Assembly: GCA_000751555.1 (NCBI GenBank)
Contig: CCEZ01000007.1
Location: 124,001 to 188,000 of the forward strand
Direction of reading: 5' to 3'
DNA from: Anaerosalibacter massiliensis
GTDB taxonomy: Bacteria; Bacillota; Clostridia; Tissierellales; Sporanaerobacteraceae
DNA: 64,000 nt
The translations under genes and the position numbers were made by a program. Below the pieces are notes generated by a model. That model had not been told where the DNA came from. It saw nothing but the letters and a program-made list of their open reading frames with translations, and did not search any database. Numbering within the stretch: position 1 is the first letter of the stretch; each line of letters opens with the position of its first letter. Positions 18,135 to 27,340 of the stretch are shown piece by piece.

Positions 18135-19091
18135 TTATGAAAAAAAATTGTATAATATAGGTAATATAACAGGTACAATAAAAGTGAGAATAGTTCCAGT
18201 AATTAATGCTATCAATCCTAATTCTGGTCCAACAAACTTTGTTACTGGAACCAACATAGTATCCATATTACCAGCAGCCCCTCCTGCAATTGGACTTCCC
18301 TTACTTATTTTAATTAAAATTGGTAAAAATAAAACTGTAAAAAATTCTCTCATAACATTAACTATAAATCCATATGTTCCTATTTCAGCTCCATACATCT
18401 GTGTCATATATGCTCCTGTAACGCTATAATAGCTCATCCCACTAGAAGCTATCACTGAAATATGTAATGGTATTTTAAGTATAATTCCAGATAAAATACC
18501 TGCCATAATGCTCCCTGTAAAAATTGCAATAGAAAGAAAAATAATCTTCCATCCTAGCACTTTAATATAATTAAATATCCTGCGATTTGAACCTAGGCTA
18601 ATACCTACACTAGTATAAAGAATCATCAAGAAAATAGTTAAAGCATAATCTAAAACAAATATAAGATTATTAGGTAGCATAGTACTACCAAAAATAACAC
18701 CAACAATAATAGATATAGGCATAATCCAAATAAGTGGAGATATCTTCTTTTTCTCTTCCTGCAAAATATTGACCTCATCATTTACATTAATTTTTTCCGA
18801 GGATAATTTTCTACTAATTTCTTCTAGAGGTAATATTGTTTTTTCAATAAGAACAGTAAAAAAGGCACTGCAAGCTATAGCAAATAAAGAAATTATTACG
18901 CAATTTAATCCAATTGTTCCTAAGTTAGACATTATAGAATTATTAGTACCAACATTTGCACCTATAGTTATCATTAGCCCTATCAAAGCAATATTCACTA
19001 CTAAATCTACAACTTTCAAAGTAGAATCTGACAAATTTTGAATTCCAACTATTAAACCTATTGTCAAACATAAAAATGGAAACCAAATCAT
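18135..19091 (-). CDS. lysO: LysO (DUF340) family lysine exporter
   Basis: The protein has about 318 residues, is highly hydrophobic and has some eight helices. Family sequences visible are TSVGISLGSNRR and SGMSYYSVTGAYMTQMYGAE, followed by NVMREFFTVLFLPIL, which match the YbjE/LysO family of lysine exporters. I chose the ATG at 19091 because GGGAGGTGA lies 7 bases before it. Substrate assignment is by family only. Confidence 0.85.
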   Translation of the reverse strand: MIWFPFLCLTIGLIVGIQNLSDSTLKVVDLVVNIALIGLMITIGANVGTNNSIMSNLGTIGLNCVIISLFAIACSAFFTVLIEKTILPLEEISRKLSSEKINVNDEVNILQEEKKKISPLIWIMPISIIVGVIFGSTMLPNNLIFVLDYALTIFLMILYTSVGISLGSNRRIFNYIKVLGWKIIFLSIAIFTGSIMAGILSGIILKIPLHISVIASSGMSYYSVTGAYMTQMYGAEIGTYGFIVNVMREFFTVLFLPILIKISKGSPIAGGAAGNMDTMLVPVTKFVGPELGLIALITGTILTFIVPVILPILYNFFS

Positions 19092-19306
19092 ATATTTTCT
19101 CACCTCCCTATTCATTAGCTGATAAATATATAGAATATTCTTAAATAAATTTATTACAGCCATTATAGCATACTAAAAATGAAAAAGTATATAGTCTAAT
19201 TTAAATACTAAAGTAAAATTAGTTATAGTTTTATATATACTAAATGTAAATTATTTTATATAATGAAAAAATTAACAATATATATAGATAAATGATACAA
19301 TAAATG

Positions 19307-19336
19307 AAAAAGGCAGAAAAATTTTTCTGCCTTTTT
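19307..19336. terminator. Rho-independent terminator
   Basis: AAAAAGGCAGAAA and TTTCTGCCTTTTT form a perfect stem downstream of the 208-residue gene on the reverse strand. Confidence 0.92.
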
Positions 19337-19349
19337 ATTATTAAAAATA

Positions 19350-19976
19350 TTAATTTAATTTACTCTTATCTATTTCTCTATCTACTAATGTATCTAGTTT
19401 GTCCTTCATATCCTTAAACAAAGGGAGTATTTCATCCGACAATATTTCTGGAAGAAAAGCTATATCATCAGTTTTGAATACTTCTCCAAAACCTTCCATT
19501 ATGTCTTTTAGATAATATATATCCTTCGCATATAAATTCCACTTTTCATAACTTGTAACTATATATCTTAACTCATCACTCATATCTATTACATAAAAAG
19601 TATCTACAAGCCACCTGACACTTTCGAGCAACTTAACTAATTCGCTCCAAGACTCTTTATTAGGCTCTTTATAAAATTCATTTGCTAATAGTTCCACTTC
19701 TAAAACAGCCTCTCCTAAATACTCAATATTAGATATAAGTATATCTCTTGTCATATCCTTTATATTCTTAGTTATGACTTTTACTTCCTCTATGTTTTTG
19801 ATATTTTGGGAAAAATAATCATAAAAGTCATCATGAACTTCATCTCCATCTACCTCAAAATGGCTCAATATATAGTTTGAAGTAGAAATAATATCTTTTA
19901 CCTTTTCAAATATATCATCTATAGATTCTAAATTATTATCAAATTCTAGCACCTTATTCAATATATAAATTTTCAT
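19350..19976 (-). CDS. Uncharacterised 208-residue helical protein
   Basis: An acidic, helix-rich soluble protein starting MKIYILNKVLEFDNNLESID, with long amphipathic helices (LEVELLANEFYKEPNKESW, ILPLFKDMKDKLDTLVDRE). No cysteines, no signal peptide and no membrane segment are visible. I do not recognise the family. It is monocistronic, with its own terminator. AATTACCTCC on the plus strand gives GGAGGTAATTT before the ATG. Confidence 0.7.
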   Translation of the reverse strand: MKIYILNKVLEFDNNLESIDDIFEKVKDIISTSNYILSHFEVDGDEVHDDFYDYFSQNIKNIEEVKVITKNIKDMTRDILISNIEYLGEAVLEVELLANEFYKEPNKESWSELVKLLESVRWLVDTFYVIDMSDELRYIVTSYEKWNLYAKDIYYLKDIMEGFGEVFKTDDIAFLPEILSDEILPLFKDMKDKLDTLVDREIDKSKLN

Positions 19977-20135
19977 TAAATTACCTCCAAAATCATAAAT
20001 TTCCCAATATAAAATGAACTTATCCTATGTAATCTTAAATACAGTAGCTAAATCCTTTAAATATTATCAAGTCTAGTATAATATATGTATTAGTTTTAAA
20101 CAAGATATAAACTTGCATACTTAAGAGATAAACAA

Positions 20136-20172
20136 TAAAAAGACAAGGAGAAGATTTATTCCTTGCCTTTTT
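20136..20172. terminator. Terminator after the surface-protein remnant
   Basis: AAAAAGACAAGGA and TCCTTGCCTTTTT pair around an 11-base loop, with one internal mismatch. Confidence 0.85.
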
Positions 20173-20178
20173 ATTATC

Positions 20179-20645
20179 TTAAAACTTTTTTCTTCCTAAT
20201 ATTATACCATATATCATTAATAATGAACCACTAATATAAAAACCTATACAATTATTATATCCTGTCCTTGGTAACTTATCTTGAGGCATTTCTAGCTTTA
20301 TTGATTCTTTAGGATTCTTAGGTTCTTCTTTAATATTTGAACCTGTCAAATCTGTTATATTCTTTGTATCCTGTGGGTCCTTTGGGTTTATTGGAGTTTC
20401 TGATTCTTCAAGTTCAACTATTCTTTTTTCTACTTTAATAAGTTTATCAATATTCGATACTAAGATTTTTTGTTCTTCTGATAATTTTTCAAAAGCTAAT
20501 CTTGCTCTTTCTACCTCTTCTTTGTGTTCTAATCTCAAATCTTTAATTTCAGGTAATTTATTAATTAAGTCTACTACATTTTGAATATCTTCAAACCCTA
20601 TATTCAGCCATTCTCTTAATTCTTCAATCTTATCTTTAACATTCG
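20179..20645 (-). pseudogene. 5'-truncated LPXTG cell-wall-anchored surface protein
   Basis: The reverse strand stays open from about 20645 to the stop at 20179. It encodes a helical repeat of the type VERARLAFEKLSEEQKILVS followed by LDKLIKVEKRIVELEES (first residue approximate), a proline/lysine-rich spacer, then the sortase motif LPRTG (20260-20274), a hydrophobic helix and a terminal GRKKF. This is the C-terminal end of a large sortase substrate. No start codon with a ribosome site is seen, and sense frame ends abruptly at about 20645, where a plus-strand coding fragment begins. Confidence 0.8.
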
Positions 20646-20646
20646 T

Positions 20647-20750
20647 ACTTATGAAGAATATAAAGAAGGAGAAGAAATAAAATTAGATGTCTCTAATGTA
20701 AAATATAATCCTGAAACTAGAAAATTTGAATTCCATTTTTCAGATACTAT
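20647..20750 (+). pseudogene. Plus-strand coding fragment adjoining the surface-protein remnant
   Basis: This stretch reads TYEEYKEGEEIKLDVSNVKY and continues about 14 residues with protein-like composition (ending HFSDT), then becomes AT-rich. It has no start codon. It abuts the truncated LPXTG remnant head to head, as expected if part of the same or a related surface gene was inverted. Confidence 0.45.
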
Positions 20751-20939
20751 CTGTTCTATAATTTCATATATATACAAAAAAACACCTCCAAAGTTTCTAA
20801 TTCCCACAATTTTAAACCCTATTTTTATATTTATCACTTACTCCAGTATATTAATTTTAATAAGTATATTTTTAAAAAAGTATAACTATAGTATCTTTTA
20901 GGGTAATAATATATTAAGTATGATAAGGGAGTTGGTGCT

Positions 20940-21767
20940 ATGATAGATATAAGAGAATTCATTAGGACTAATATAGAAAATAATATGTTTAAAGGAGTTG
21001 TTATTGGTATTAGTGGAGGAATAGATTCTGCAGTAGTAGGAAAACTACTTGTAGATTCCATAGGTAGGGATAAAGTCTTTGGTCTAATAATGCCAGAAAG
21101 AGATTCCTCTCCAAATACAGTTTCTGATGCTATTTTAGTATGTGATTATCTAGGAATTAAATATGAGATTATTAACATTAGCGGAGTTCTCAGAAAAATA
21201 GGAGTTTATTCTCTCAAGCCTCCTGCTTTTCCCTTTCCAAGAATCATTCAAAAAAAATATTCTAGAAATATATGGACTAATGAGAAAAAACCATTTATCC
21301 AAGACCTAACTACCCAAGGAGACAAAAGCTTTTCAGAAAGCTTAGCCTATTATAGAACAAAACCTAGGATTCGAGCTATAATGTTATATTTTGAGGCAGA
21401 AAAAAGAAATTTTGCAGTAGCCGGCTGTACAAATAAAACTGAATATCTTACAGGCTTTTACACTAAATGGGGTGATGAAATCTGTGATATTGAACCAATA
21501 AGACATTTATACAAAACTGAAGTATTCGAACTAGCAGAAAAGCTAAATATCCCACAAAAGATAATAAATAAAAAACCTAGCCCTGATATTGCCCCTGGAA
21601 TTACAGATGAATTTGCATTGGAAATTGATTATAGTGAATTAGATAGGATATTAATAAAAATTGAAAATAAAGAAGATCTTTCCGATGAAAATGAAGACAG
21701 TGTAAGTAAAATAAAAGAAATGCTAGAAAACAGAAAATATAGAGAAACTAAACAATTACATCTGTAG
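20940..21767 (+). CDS. nadE: NAD(+) synthase, ammonia-dependent type
   Basis: A 275-residue PP-loop enzyme. The ATP pyrophosphatase motif is ISGGIDSAVVG near residue 24, and NadE-type downstream motifs are AVAGCTNKTEYLTGFYTKWG, PIRHLYKTEVFELA and KKPSPDIAPG. It makes NAD from deamido-NAD. No glutaminase domain is present. An unusual insertion between residues about 85 and 145 sits where canonical NadE is shorter, so a paralogous amide synthase is a possible alternative. GGGAGTTGG precedes the ATG. Confidence 0.85.
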   Translation: MIDIREFIRTNIENNMFKGVVIGISGGIDSAVVGKLLVDSIGRDKVFGLIMPERDSSPNTVSDAILVCDYLGIKYEIINISGVLRKIGVYSLKPPAFPFPRIIQKKYSRNIWTNEKKPFIQDLTTQGDKSFSESLAYYRTKPRIRAIMLYFEAEKRNFAVAGCTNKTEYLTGFYTKWGDEICDIEPIRHLYKTEVFELAEKLNIPQKIINKKPSPDIAPGITDEFALEIDYSELDRILIKIENKEDLSDENEDSVSKIKEMLENRKYRETKQLHL

Positions 21768-21797
21768 TTAATCTTTTATAAGGTTAAATATGCTAAT

Positions 21798-21901
21798 GTT
21801 AACCTTTAACTTTAAGGCTATTTTTATATACTTATTTACTTGAATCCCATTGAAAATACTTCTCTAGATAGATTTCTTACATCTTAAAGTTAAAGGTTAA
21901 C
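21798..21901. repeat. Perfect 19-bp inverted repeat around a 65-base spacer
   Basis: GTTAACCTTTAACTTTAAG at 21798-21816 and CTTAAAGTTAAAGGTTAAC at 21883-21901 are exact reverse complements. The element fills the gap between the convergent nadE and oxidoreductase genes. It could be a double terminator or a small MITE-like insertion. Confidence 0.8.
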
Positions 21902-21933
21902 TTGATAATTTCTTTAACCAAAAATATAGTTAA

Positions 21934-22956
21934 TTACCATTCGACTGAAATATTTGAACTGTCTATAGAAGCTAAATCTTTACAACCTGTTAATATCATA
22001 GTTTGATATAATTCATTTTTCATATTGTCAAGAATTAAAGAAACTCCTTCTTCATATCCTCCAAAAGCTCCGATGATTATAGGTCTACCTATTAATACAC
22101 CATCTGCTCCTAAAGACAACATCTTAAATACATCAACCCCAGAACGTACTCCACCATCTACTAGAATCATTATTTTTCCTTTTACAGCTTTGCTTATTTC
22201 AGGTAAAACCTTTGCAGTAGATTCAGCATGGTCTAATACCCTGCCTCCATGATTTGAAACTACTATAGCTTTTGCCCCTATTTCTACAGCTAATTCAGCC
22301 TCTTCAACTGTCATTATACCCTTAAGTATAAAAGGTAGATTAGTTGAGGAAACTAATTCCTTCAATTCTTCAACAGTTTTTGGTCCAACAGGTTGTCCTT
22401 TAAGTGCCATAGTTACTAACCCTGCTCCATCTATATCTACTCCTACGGCTATTGAATTTATACTTTCTGCTTTTTTTATATTTTCAATAATAGCTTGGTT
22501 TTCCCTTGGTTTAATAATAGGTACTCCCTTTCCCTCAACTTTTTTCAAAGCATTAAGTCCATCTTCATACATAGTTAAATCTGCTGAATCACCAATCATA
22601 GCAATAGTTCCTGATGATAAACTACCATTTACTACACTATCTATATATTCTCTTTCAGTTAAAGCACCTCCCATATTGAAAGCACTTCCTGTTATAGGTG
22701 CAGTTATTATAGGAAAATCTAGTTTTGAATCAAAGAATTCAAATTCTAGATTTGGATCTTTTGCATTATGAATAGTTTTTAATCTCAATTTAACTTTATT
22801 TAAATCATCTACATTATTTTTAAAGGTAGAGCCTGTCAATGAACCTCCCATACCTGGAACCTCTCCAGCACAAGCTACTCCATTACATACTGGACAAACT
22901 CTACAATAACCTTTCATTTTTTCTCTTGCTACAGATCTAATTTCCCTTAAATTCAT
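21934..22956 (-). CDS. FMN-dependent alpha-hydroxy-acid oxidising protein (LldD family)
   Basis: About 340 residues with an FMN-binding TIM barrel. The catalytic SNHGGRVLDH segment and the phosphate-binding VDGGVRSGVDVFKML and LGADGVLIGRP motifs are intact. Four cysteines cluster near the N-terminus (GYCRVCPVCNGVACAG), unusual for LldD proteins but typical of an anaerobe subgroup, and may hold an iron-sulfur cluster or metal. The substrate is unknown. I chose the ATG at 22956 because AGGAGTG lies 6-7 bases before it. Confidence 0.88.
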   Translation of the reverse strand: MNLREIRSVAREKMKGYCRVCPVCNGVACAGEVPGMGGSLTGSTFKNNVDDLNKVKLRLKTIHNAKDPNLEFEFFDSKLDFPIITAPITGSAFNMGGALTEREYIDSVVNGSLSSGTIAMIGDSADLTMYEDGLNALKKVEGKGVPIIKPRENQAIIENIKKAESINSIAVGVDIDGAGLVTMALKGQPVGPKTVEELKELVSSTNLPFILKGIMTVEEAELAVEIGAKAIVVSNHGGRVLDHAESTAKVLPEISKAVKGKIMILVDGGVRSGVDVFKMLSLGADGVLIGRPIIIGAFGGYEEGVSLILDNMKNELYQTMILTGCKDLASIDSSNISVEW

Positions 22957-23129
22957 AATAAACACTCCTTTCTCTTCCTAAATATTATATCAAATAGATT
23001 CCCTTATTTGTATATTTCTTCTGAAACTTCAATACATAAGAAATAGATTTGTGTTATTTTTTGAATACTAAAAATACCACTGGGTAAGTATAAAATAATT
23101 ACTTCAATAATTGAGGAGGATAAAAATTT

Positions 23130-23669
23130 ATGAAAAACTTTATTAAACAAACTAAAATAAGCTTTATTTTAATGGCAATACTATATATTATATTTGGTCT
23201 ATTATTTATAGTTCGTCCAGACTTTACTAACAAGGCTATTATCATAGTTTTAGGTGCAATATTAAGTATATATGGAATTTCTAAGATACTTACATATGTT
23301 AAATCTGATGATGTTGAAAAAGTACAAAGTTTCCATCTTAGCACTAGTGTTATTATCTTATTAATAGGAATTTATCTTCTTATAAAACCAAAGGTGATAG
23401 TTTCCATATTAGGTGCAATTCTAGGATTTTTCTTGTTTTTACATGGAGCACTGAACTTCCAGCATGCCTTTAATTTAAAGAATATGGATTATGAAAAATG
23501 GTGGATATCTGGAATTTTTGGAGTTATAGCTATTTGCTTTGGGTTTTATGGAATTATAAATCCTACCAGTATCTCTCCTGCATTTTCAATAATTATTGGT
23601 TTAGGTATGATAATAAGTGGATTAAGTGATATATTCATGATATATAAACTTTCATCTTATATAAAATAA
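23130..23669 (+). CDS. HdeD (DUF308) family membrane protein
   Basis: The 179-residue protein has six short hydrophobic segments in three repeated hairpins, with DUF308 features such as GAILSIYGISKI, GAILGFFLFLHGALNF and GLGMIISGLSDI. HdeD in E. coli is linked to acid stress, but a role here is not shown. GAGGAGG precedes the ATG. Confidence 0.88.
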   Translation: MKNFIKQTKISFILMAILYIIFGLLFIVRPDFTNKAIIIVLGAILSIYGISKILTYVKSDDVEKVQSFHLSTSVIILLIGIYLLIKPKVIVSILGAILGFFLFLHGALNFQHAFNLKNMDYEKWWISGIFGVIAICFGFYGIINPTSISPAFSIIIGLGMIISGLSDIFMIYKLSSYIK

Positions 23670-23864
23670 ATCCTTTCTTCCCCATGACTCTAATAAATAT
23701 AGAATATGGGGAATTTAATTTAAAAATATTAATAAGAGTATTTTAAATATAGATATTTTCTATTAGATTTATTCTCATTTATATGGTAATCTATGGTAGA
23801 ATAGCATTACTTAGCAATATTTATTTGCAATAACTAAAATATAATAGTGAATGGAGAGATATAG

Positions 23865-24794
23865 ATGAGAAATATTGTTAAACAAATGCCAATACCAATT
23901 GTTGGGCTTATGTTAGCTTTAGCAGCTACTGGAAATCTAGTAATGTCCTATGGTATTGTATATAGAAATATCTTTGGCATACTATCAGCAATTATTTTAG
24001 TTTTGATGCTAATGAAAATTATTAAATATCCAAAAGAAGTATTAAAAAGTTTAGATAATATTGTAGTTGCCAGCGTTTTCCCTGCCTTTACTATGGGAAT
24101 AATGCTTTTATCTACGTATATAAGCGGATTTTCAACATCATTAGCATATAGCCTATGGATTATTGGACTAATATTTCATATTATATTAATTATTTATTTT
24201 ACAAAAAAACATGTATTTAATTTTAATATCAAAAAAGTTTTTCCTAGCTGGTTCATAGTTTATGTTGGAATTGTAGCAGGAACTGTGACTGCTCCAGTAT
24301 TCCGTATGGAGAATATTGGACAAATCTTATTTTGGCTTGGCTTTATACTTTATTTAATATTACTGCCAATCACACTTAAGAGGGTTTTAAATATAAAAGA
24401 AATTCCAGAGCCAGCATTACCTACAATTGTAATTTTATCTGCACCTGCTAGTCTTTGTTTAACAGGATACATGAATTCATTTCCAAACAAAAACATATTT
24501 TTTGTTTACTTCTTATTAGCTTTATCACAATTTACCTTGCTATGTGTATTGCTTCAATTGCCTAAACTATTAAAACTACAATTCTATCCTAGCTACTCAG
24601 CTTTCACTTTTCCATTAGTTATTAGTGCAACTTCTATTAAATTAACAAATGCATTTTTAATTGACATAGAAAAACCCTTATCAATACTTAAGTATATTAT
24701 AAAATTTGAAGAAATAGTAGCAGTTGGAATGACAATTTACGTATTGTATAAATATATAAAATTCCTATTTACTGAAGCTGAAACAGTCAAATAG
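23865..24794 (+). CDS. TDT family transporter (tellurite-resistance/dicarboxylate type)
   Basis: A 309-residue protein with ten hydrophobic segments. The TehA/SLAC1-like opening is KQMPIPIVGLMLALAATGN, and the later segment WFIVYVGIVAGTVTAP matches the same family. These are anion or dicarboxylate channels and exporters. GGAGAG precedes the ATG. It stands alone with its own terminator. Confidence 0.82.
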   Translation: MRNIVKQMPIPIVGLMLALAATGNLVMSYGIVYRNIFGILSAIILVLMLMKIIKYPKEVLKSLDNIVVASVFPAFTMGIMLLSTYISGFSTSLAYSLWIIGLIFHIILIIYFTKKHVFNFNIKKVFPSWFIVYVGIVAGTVTAPVFRMENIGQILFWLGFILYLILLPITLKRVLNIKEIPEPALPTIVILSAPASLCLTGYMNSFPNKNIFFVYFLLALSQFTLLCVLLQLPKLLKLQFYPSYSAFTFPLVISATSIKLTNAFLIDIEKPLSILKYIIKFEEIVAVGMTIYVLYKYIKFLFTEAETVK

Positions 24795-24798
24795 TAGA

Positions 24799-24825
24799 AT
24801 GCCACCAATTTAGTTGGTGGCATTT
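24799..24825. terminator. Terminator between convergent genes
   Basis: AATGCCACCAA and TTGGTGGCATT form a perfect 11-bp stem followed by TTATT. Confidence 0.9.
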
Positions 24826-24827
24826 TA

Positions 24828-25292
24828 TTATTTAATTTTAACTTGTCCATCTTCTATTAATTTTTCAGCAACCCATTCTGCAACTTTTCCAGTGATCTCT
24901 ATACAATGCCTTTTTCTCTCAGGGCTTTGAAAATTATCTCCTGCCCACTGTCTAGTCATAACTCTACAACAAGTTGAACCATATTCTTCTTTAATAAAAT
25001 CATGTAGTTCTGCCGCTATTGGAAACATTTTTTCATTCATATCTTCACCATGAATTCTACCATATACCATACCAAGGGCCATTTGTCCACCACTTACTGC
25101 TCCACATAAACATCCAGATTTCCCCATACCTATTGGAAATCCTGATGCCATTTTTACAATATCATCATTATAAGGTTTGCCAAGTAGACCATTTATAGTA
25201 TGTGCTACTGCTTCTGAACAGAAAAACTCTCCTCTTTCAAAATATCCTTCAGCCTCTTCTTTAACTGATTTTAACAATTCTTCTTTTGTCAT
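24828..25292 (-). CDS. C_GCAxxG_C_C family protein
   Basis: The 154-residue protein shows the spaced cysteines that name the family: FFCSEAV, GCLCGAVSGGQMALG, then STCCRV and KRHCIEI. The family is common in anaerobes and often sits with redox or metal-linked genes. Metal or cluster binding is probable but not demonstrated. GGGGGAT precedes the ATG. Confidence 0.93.
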   Translation of the reverse strand: MTKEELLKSVKEEAEGYFERGEFFCSEAVAHTINGLLGKPYNDDIVKMASGFPIGMGKSGCLCGAVSGGQMALGMVYGRIHGEDMNEKMFPIAAELHDFIKEEYGSTCCRVMTRQWAGDNFQSPERKRHCIEITGKVAEWVAEKLIEDGQVKIK

Positions 25293-25451
25293 AAATATAT
25301 CCCCCTAATATTTATTCATACTAATCTTACAATAATATATTAGTTAAGACAAATTGATATTATCTATAATAATATTATTAGTATAGATAAATATAATTAA
25401 TCGTTAATATAAAAATATTAGAGATATCTTAAATAATTTATAAGCTTTTAT

Positions 25452-26771
25452 TTATTCAACTAGCATATTAGGTATTGAAAAATATCCTTCTCTTCCAAAT
25501 ATTATATTCTCTCTGCTTATTCTAGTGTAAACTCCTGAAAATTTTTCATTATACATATATACTCCTATATTGAGTTTAAAATCTCGAACTTTTAGCTCGC
25601 CATTCTCAAATTGTACAAAGGGTCTGGTGAAAGGGTCAATGAATTCTTGAAATAAATGGTTTTCATTCCAACACTCAACTAATATATCCTTCCATTCCTC
25701 TTTAGAAAAATCTCTACCTGCATTAACTCCTTGAGATGCAAAAGAATCTATAGGTTTTATTATATATTTATCTTTATTACTTAAAACTTCTTTAAATATC
25801 TTTTCATCTCCACCAAATTCTTTTGTAATAGGAATATGCTCCTTTATAAGCTTCCTTTCTTCTTCTGACAGAAATTTTAAAGTATCTTCATCATGGAGTA
25901 TTTTGAATATAATTTTATTGTGCATTATTTGAGATCTAAGAGAGCCTATGACACAAACAGCTCCATTTTTATAAGCCTTTATTAAATCGGGTATTTCATT
26001 AGATTTTTCTATAAATTCCACAGTAACTATCCTTCTATATATAAGATCTATTCTCATATCTTCATAATATAATTCCCCATCTTTATATCTTAAATCCCTT
26101 GGATCTACAATCACTGCATTATATCCCTTTTCAATATAGGCTTTTTTAAAAGTTTCAAATTCAGCTGTTATTCCAGTTTCCTTAAAATCTACAATAGCTA
26201 TATTAGGCTTATCAACTTTTTTATAATATCTACTATAGGTCTTTAAACTTTCCTCTACCCAAGTATTAATCAATTCAAAATAAGAAATATTATACCTTTT
26301 TCTCATTATGTCCATAGATTCAGTTTCCAATAATATTCTTGAAAATATGTTGTCCTCATTCATACCTGAGGTACCATCTGTATTTACCTCTATGAATTTA
26401 AATTTATCTTCCCCACCATAAAAAAGATCAAATCTCCCTATAGGAATATTCACATCATATCCTGGATCTACCAATATAAGTTCTTCTAATAGTTTAGGAT
26501 ATTTGAATTTTTTCCTATATTCAGGGGATTTTATATATTTTTCTGTAACTTTATTGGTAATAGACATTAGAGTTTTTCCTATATTACTAAAAGTTTCAAT
26601 ATCATTCTTGGTAAAAAACATAGGTTGATATAAAAAAGGGATAGGTTTGCCCTTATATCTTGCATTGGAATTTGCCACCTCTTCTACTTTTTTCTTATAA
26701 TCTTCATAATACCTTTCAGGATTTTCTTTAATTATATCAATATATTCTCTTGTTAAACTTAGTCCATCCAC
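25452..26771 (-). CDS. Circularly permuted ATP-grasp family protein
   Basis: A 439-residue protein resembling glutathionylspermidine-synthase-like or circularly permuted ATP-grasp enzymes. Visible features are RFDLFYGGEDKFKFIEVNTD, where an acidic/asparagine metal site is expected, and YIIKPIDSFASQGVNAG, an ATP-grasp nucleotide loop, then LFQEFIDPF. It would ligate an amine to a carboxylate, with unknown substrates. The start is a GTG behind GAGGTG. It is monocistronic. Confidence 0.75.
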   Translation of the reverse strand: MDGLSLTREYIDIIKENPERYYEDYKKKVEEVANSNARYKGKPIPFLYQPMFFTKNDIETFSNIGKTLMSITNKVTEKYIKSPEYRKKFKYPKLLEELILVDPGYDVNIPIGRFDLFYGGEDKFKFIEVNTDGTSGMNEDNIFSRILLETESMDIMRKRYNISYFELINTWVEESLKTYSRYYKKVDKPNIAIVDFKETGITAEFETFKKAYIEKGYNAVIVDPRDLRYKDGELYYEDMRIDLIYRRIVTVEFIEKSNEIPDLIKAYKNGAVCVIGSLRSQIMHNKIIFKILHDEDTLKFLSEEERKLIKEHIPITKEFGGDEKIFKEVLSNKDKYIIKPIDSFASQGVNAGRDFSKEEWKDILVECWNENHLFQEFIDPFTRPFVQFENGELKVRDFKLNIGVYMYNEKFSGVYTRISRENIIFGREGYFSIPNMLVE

Positions 26772-26836
26772 ATTAATTCACCTCAAATAAATAGTTTAAT
26801 ATATATTTACCCAATAATATATATATAAAGTATTTT

Positions 26837-27340
26837 TTATAATTTTAATAAATTAGCTTTGTAATCTTTAAATCCACAGAAATCTTCTCTGTAAAATTCT
26901 CCAACAACTTTAAATCCTAATTTCAGATGAAAAGATAAGGAGGCCCTATTTTCTTCTGGAGCTGTATTTACAAACACTAATATACCTTTTTCTTTATAAC
27001 TATTCTTTAGAAATTTATAAAGTTCCTTTCCAATATATTGTCCTTGGAATTCTTCCTTAACAGCTATCTGTTCAGAATATATGCAATTTTCAATACTACC
27101 TATTAACTCAGTATACTTTAGCATGTCTTTAGGATATTCAGTACTAAACCATAAAAAACCTACAATATTTTTATCAATTCTAGCAACTATAAATTTTTCA
27201 ATATTATTTTTTATAAATTCTTTAGGAATAATCCTTAATAGGACTCCCTTTTCTTTATTTTTAGCATATTCTATATTAAGTTCTTTTGAAATATTATGAA
27301 TAGATATATAATCTTCTTTTTTAGCCAATTCTATAATCAC
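26837..27340 (-). CDS. GNAT family N-acetyltransferase
   Basis: A 167-residue acetyltransferase. The acetyl-CoA loop is EQIAVKEEFQGQYIGKELYK, and the C-terminal half is NTAPEENRASLSFHLKLGFK. The substrate is unknown. The start is a GTG at 27340 with GGGAGGTG upstream, and it overlaps by one base the stop codon of the broken ABC gene, so the two were once one transcript. Confidence 0.88.
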   Translation of the reverse strand: MIIELAKKEDYISIHNISKELNIEYAKNKEKGVLLRIIPKEFIKNNIEKFIVARIDKNIVGFLWFSTEYPKDMLKYTELIGSIENCIYSEQIAVKEEFQGQYIGKELYKFLKNSYKEKGILVFVNTAPEENRASLSFHLKLGFKVVGEFYREDFCGFKDYKANLLKL

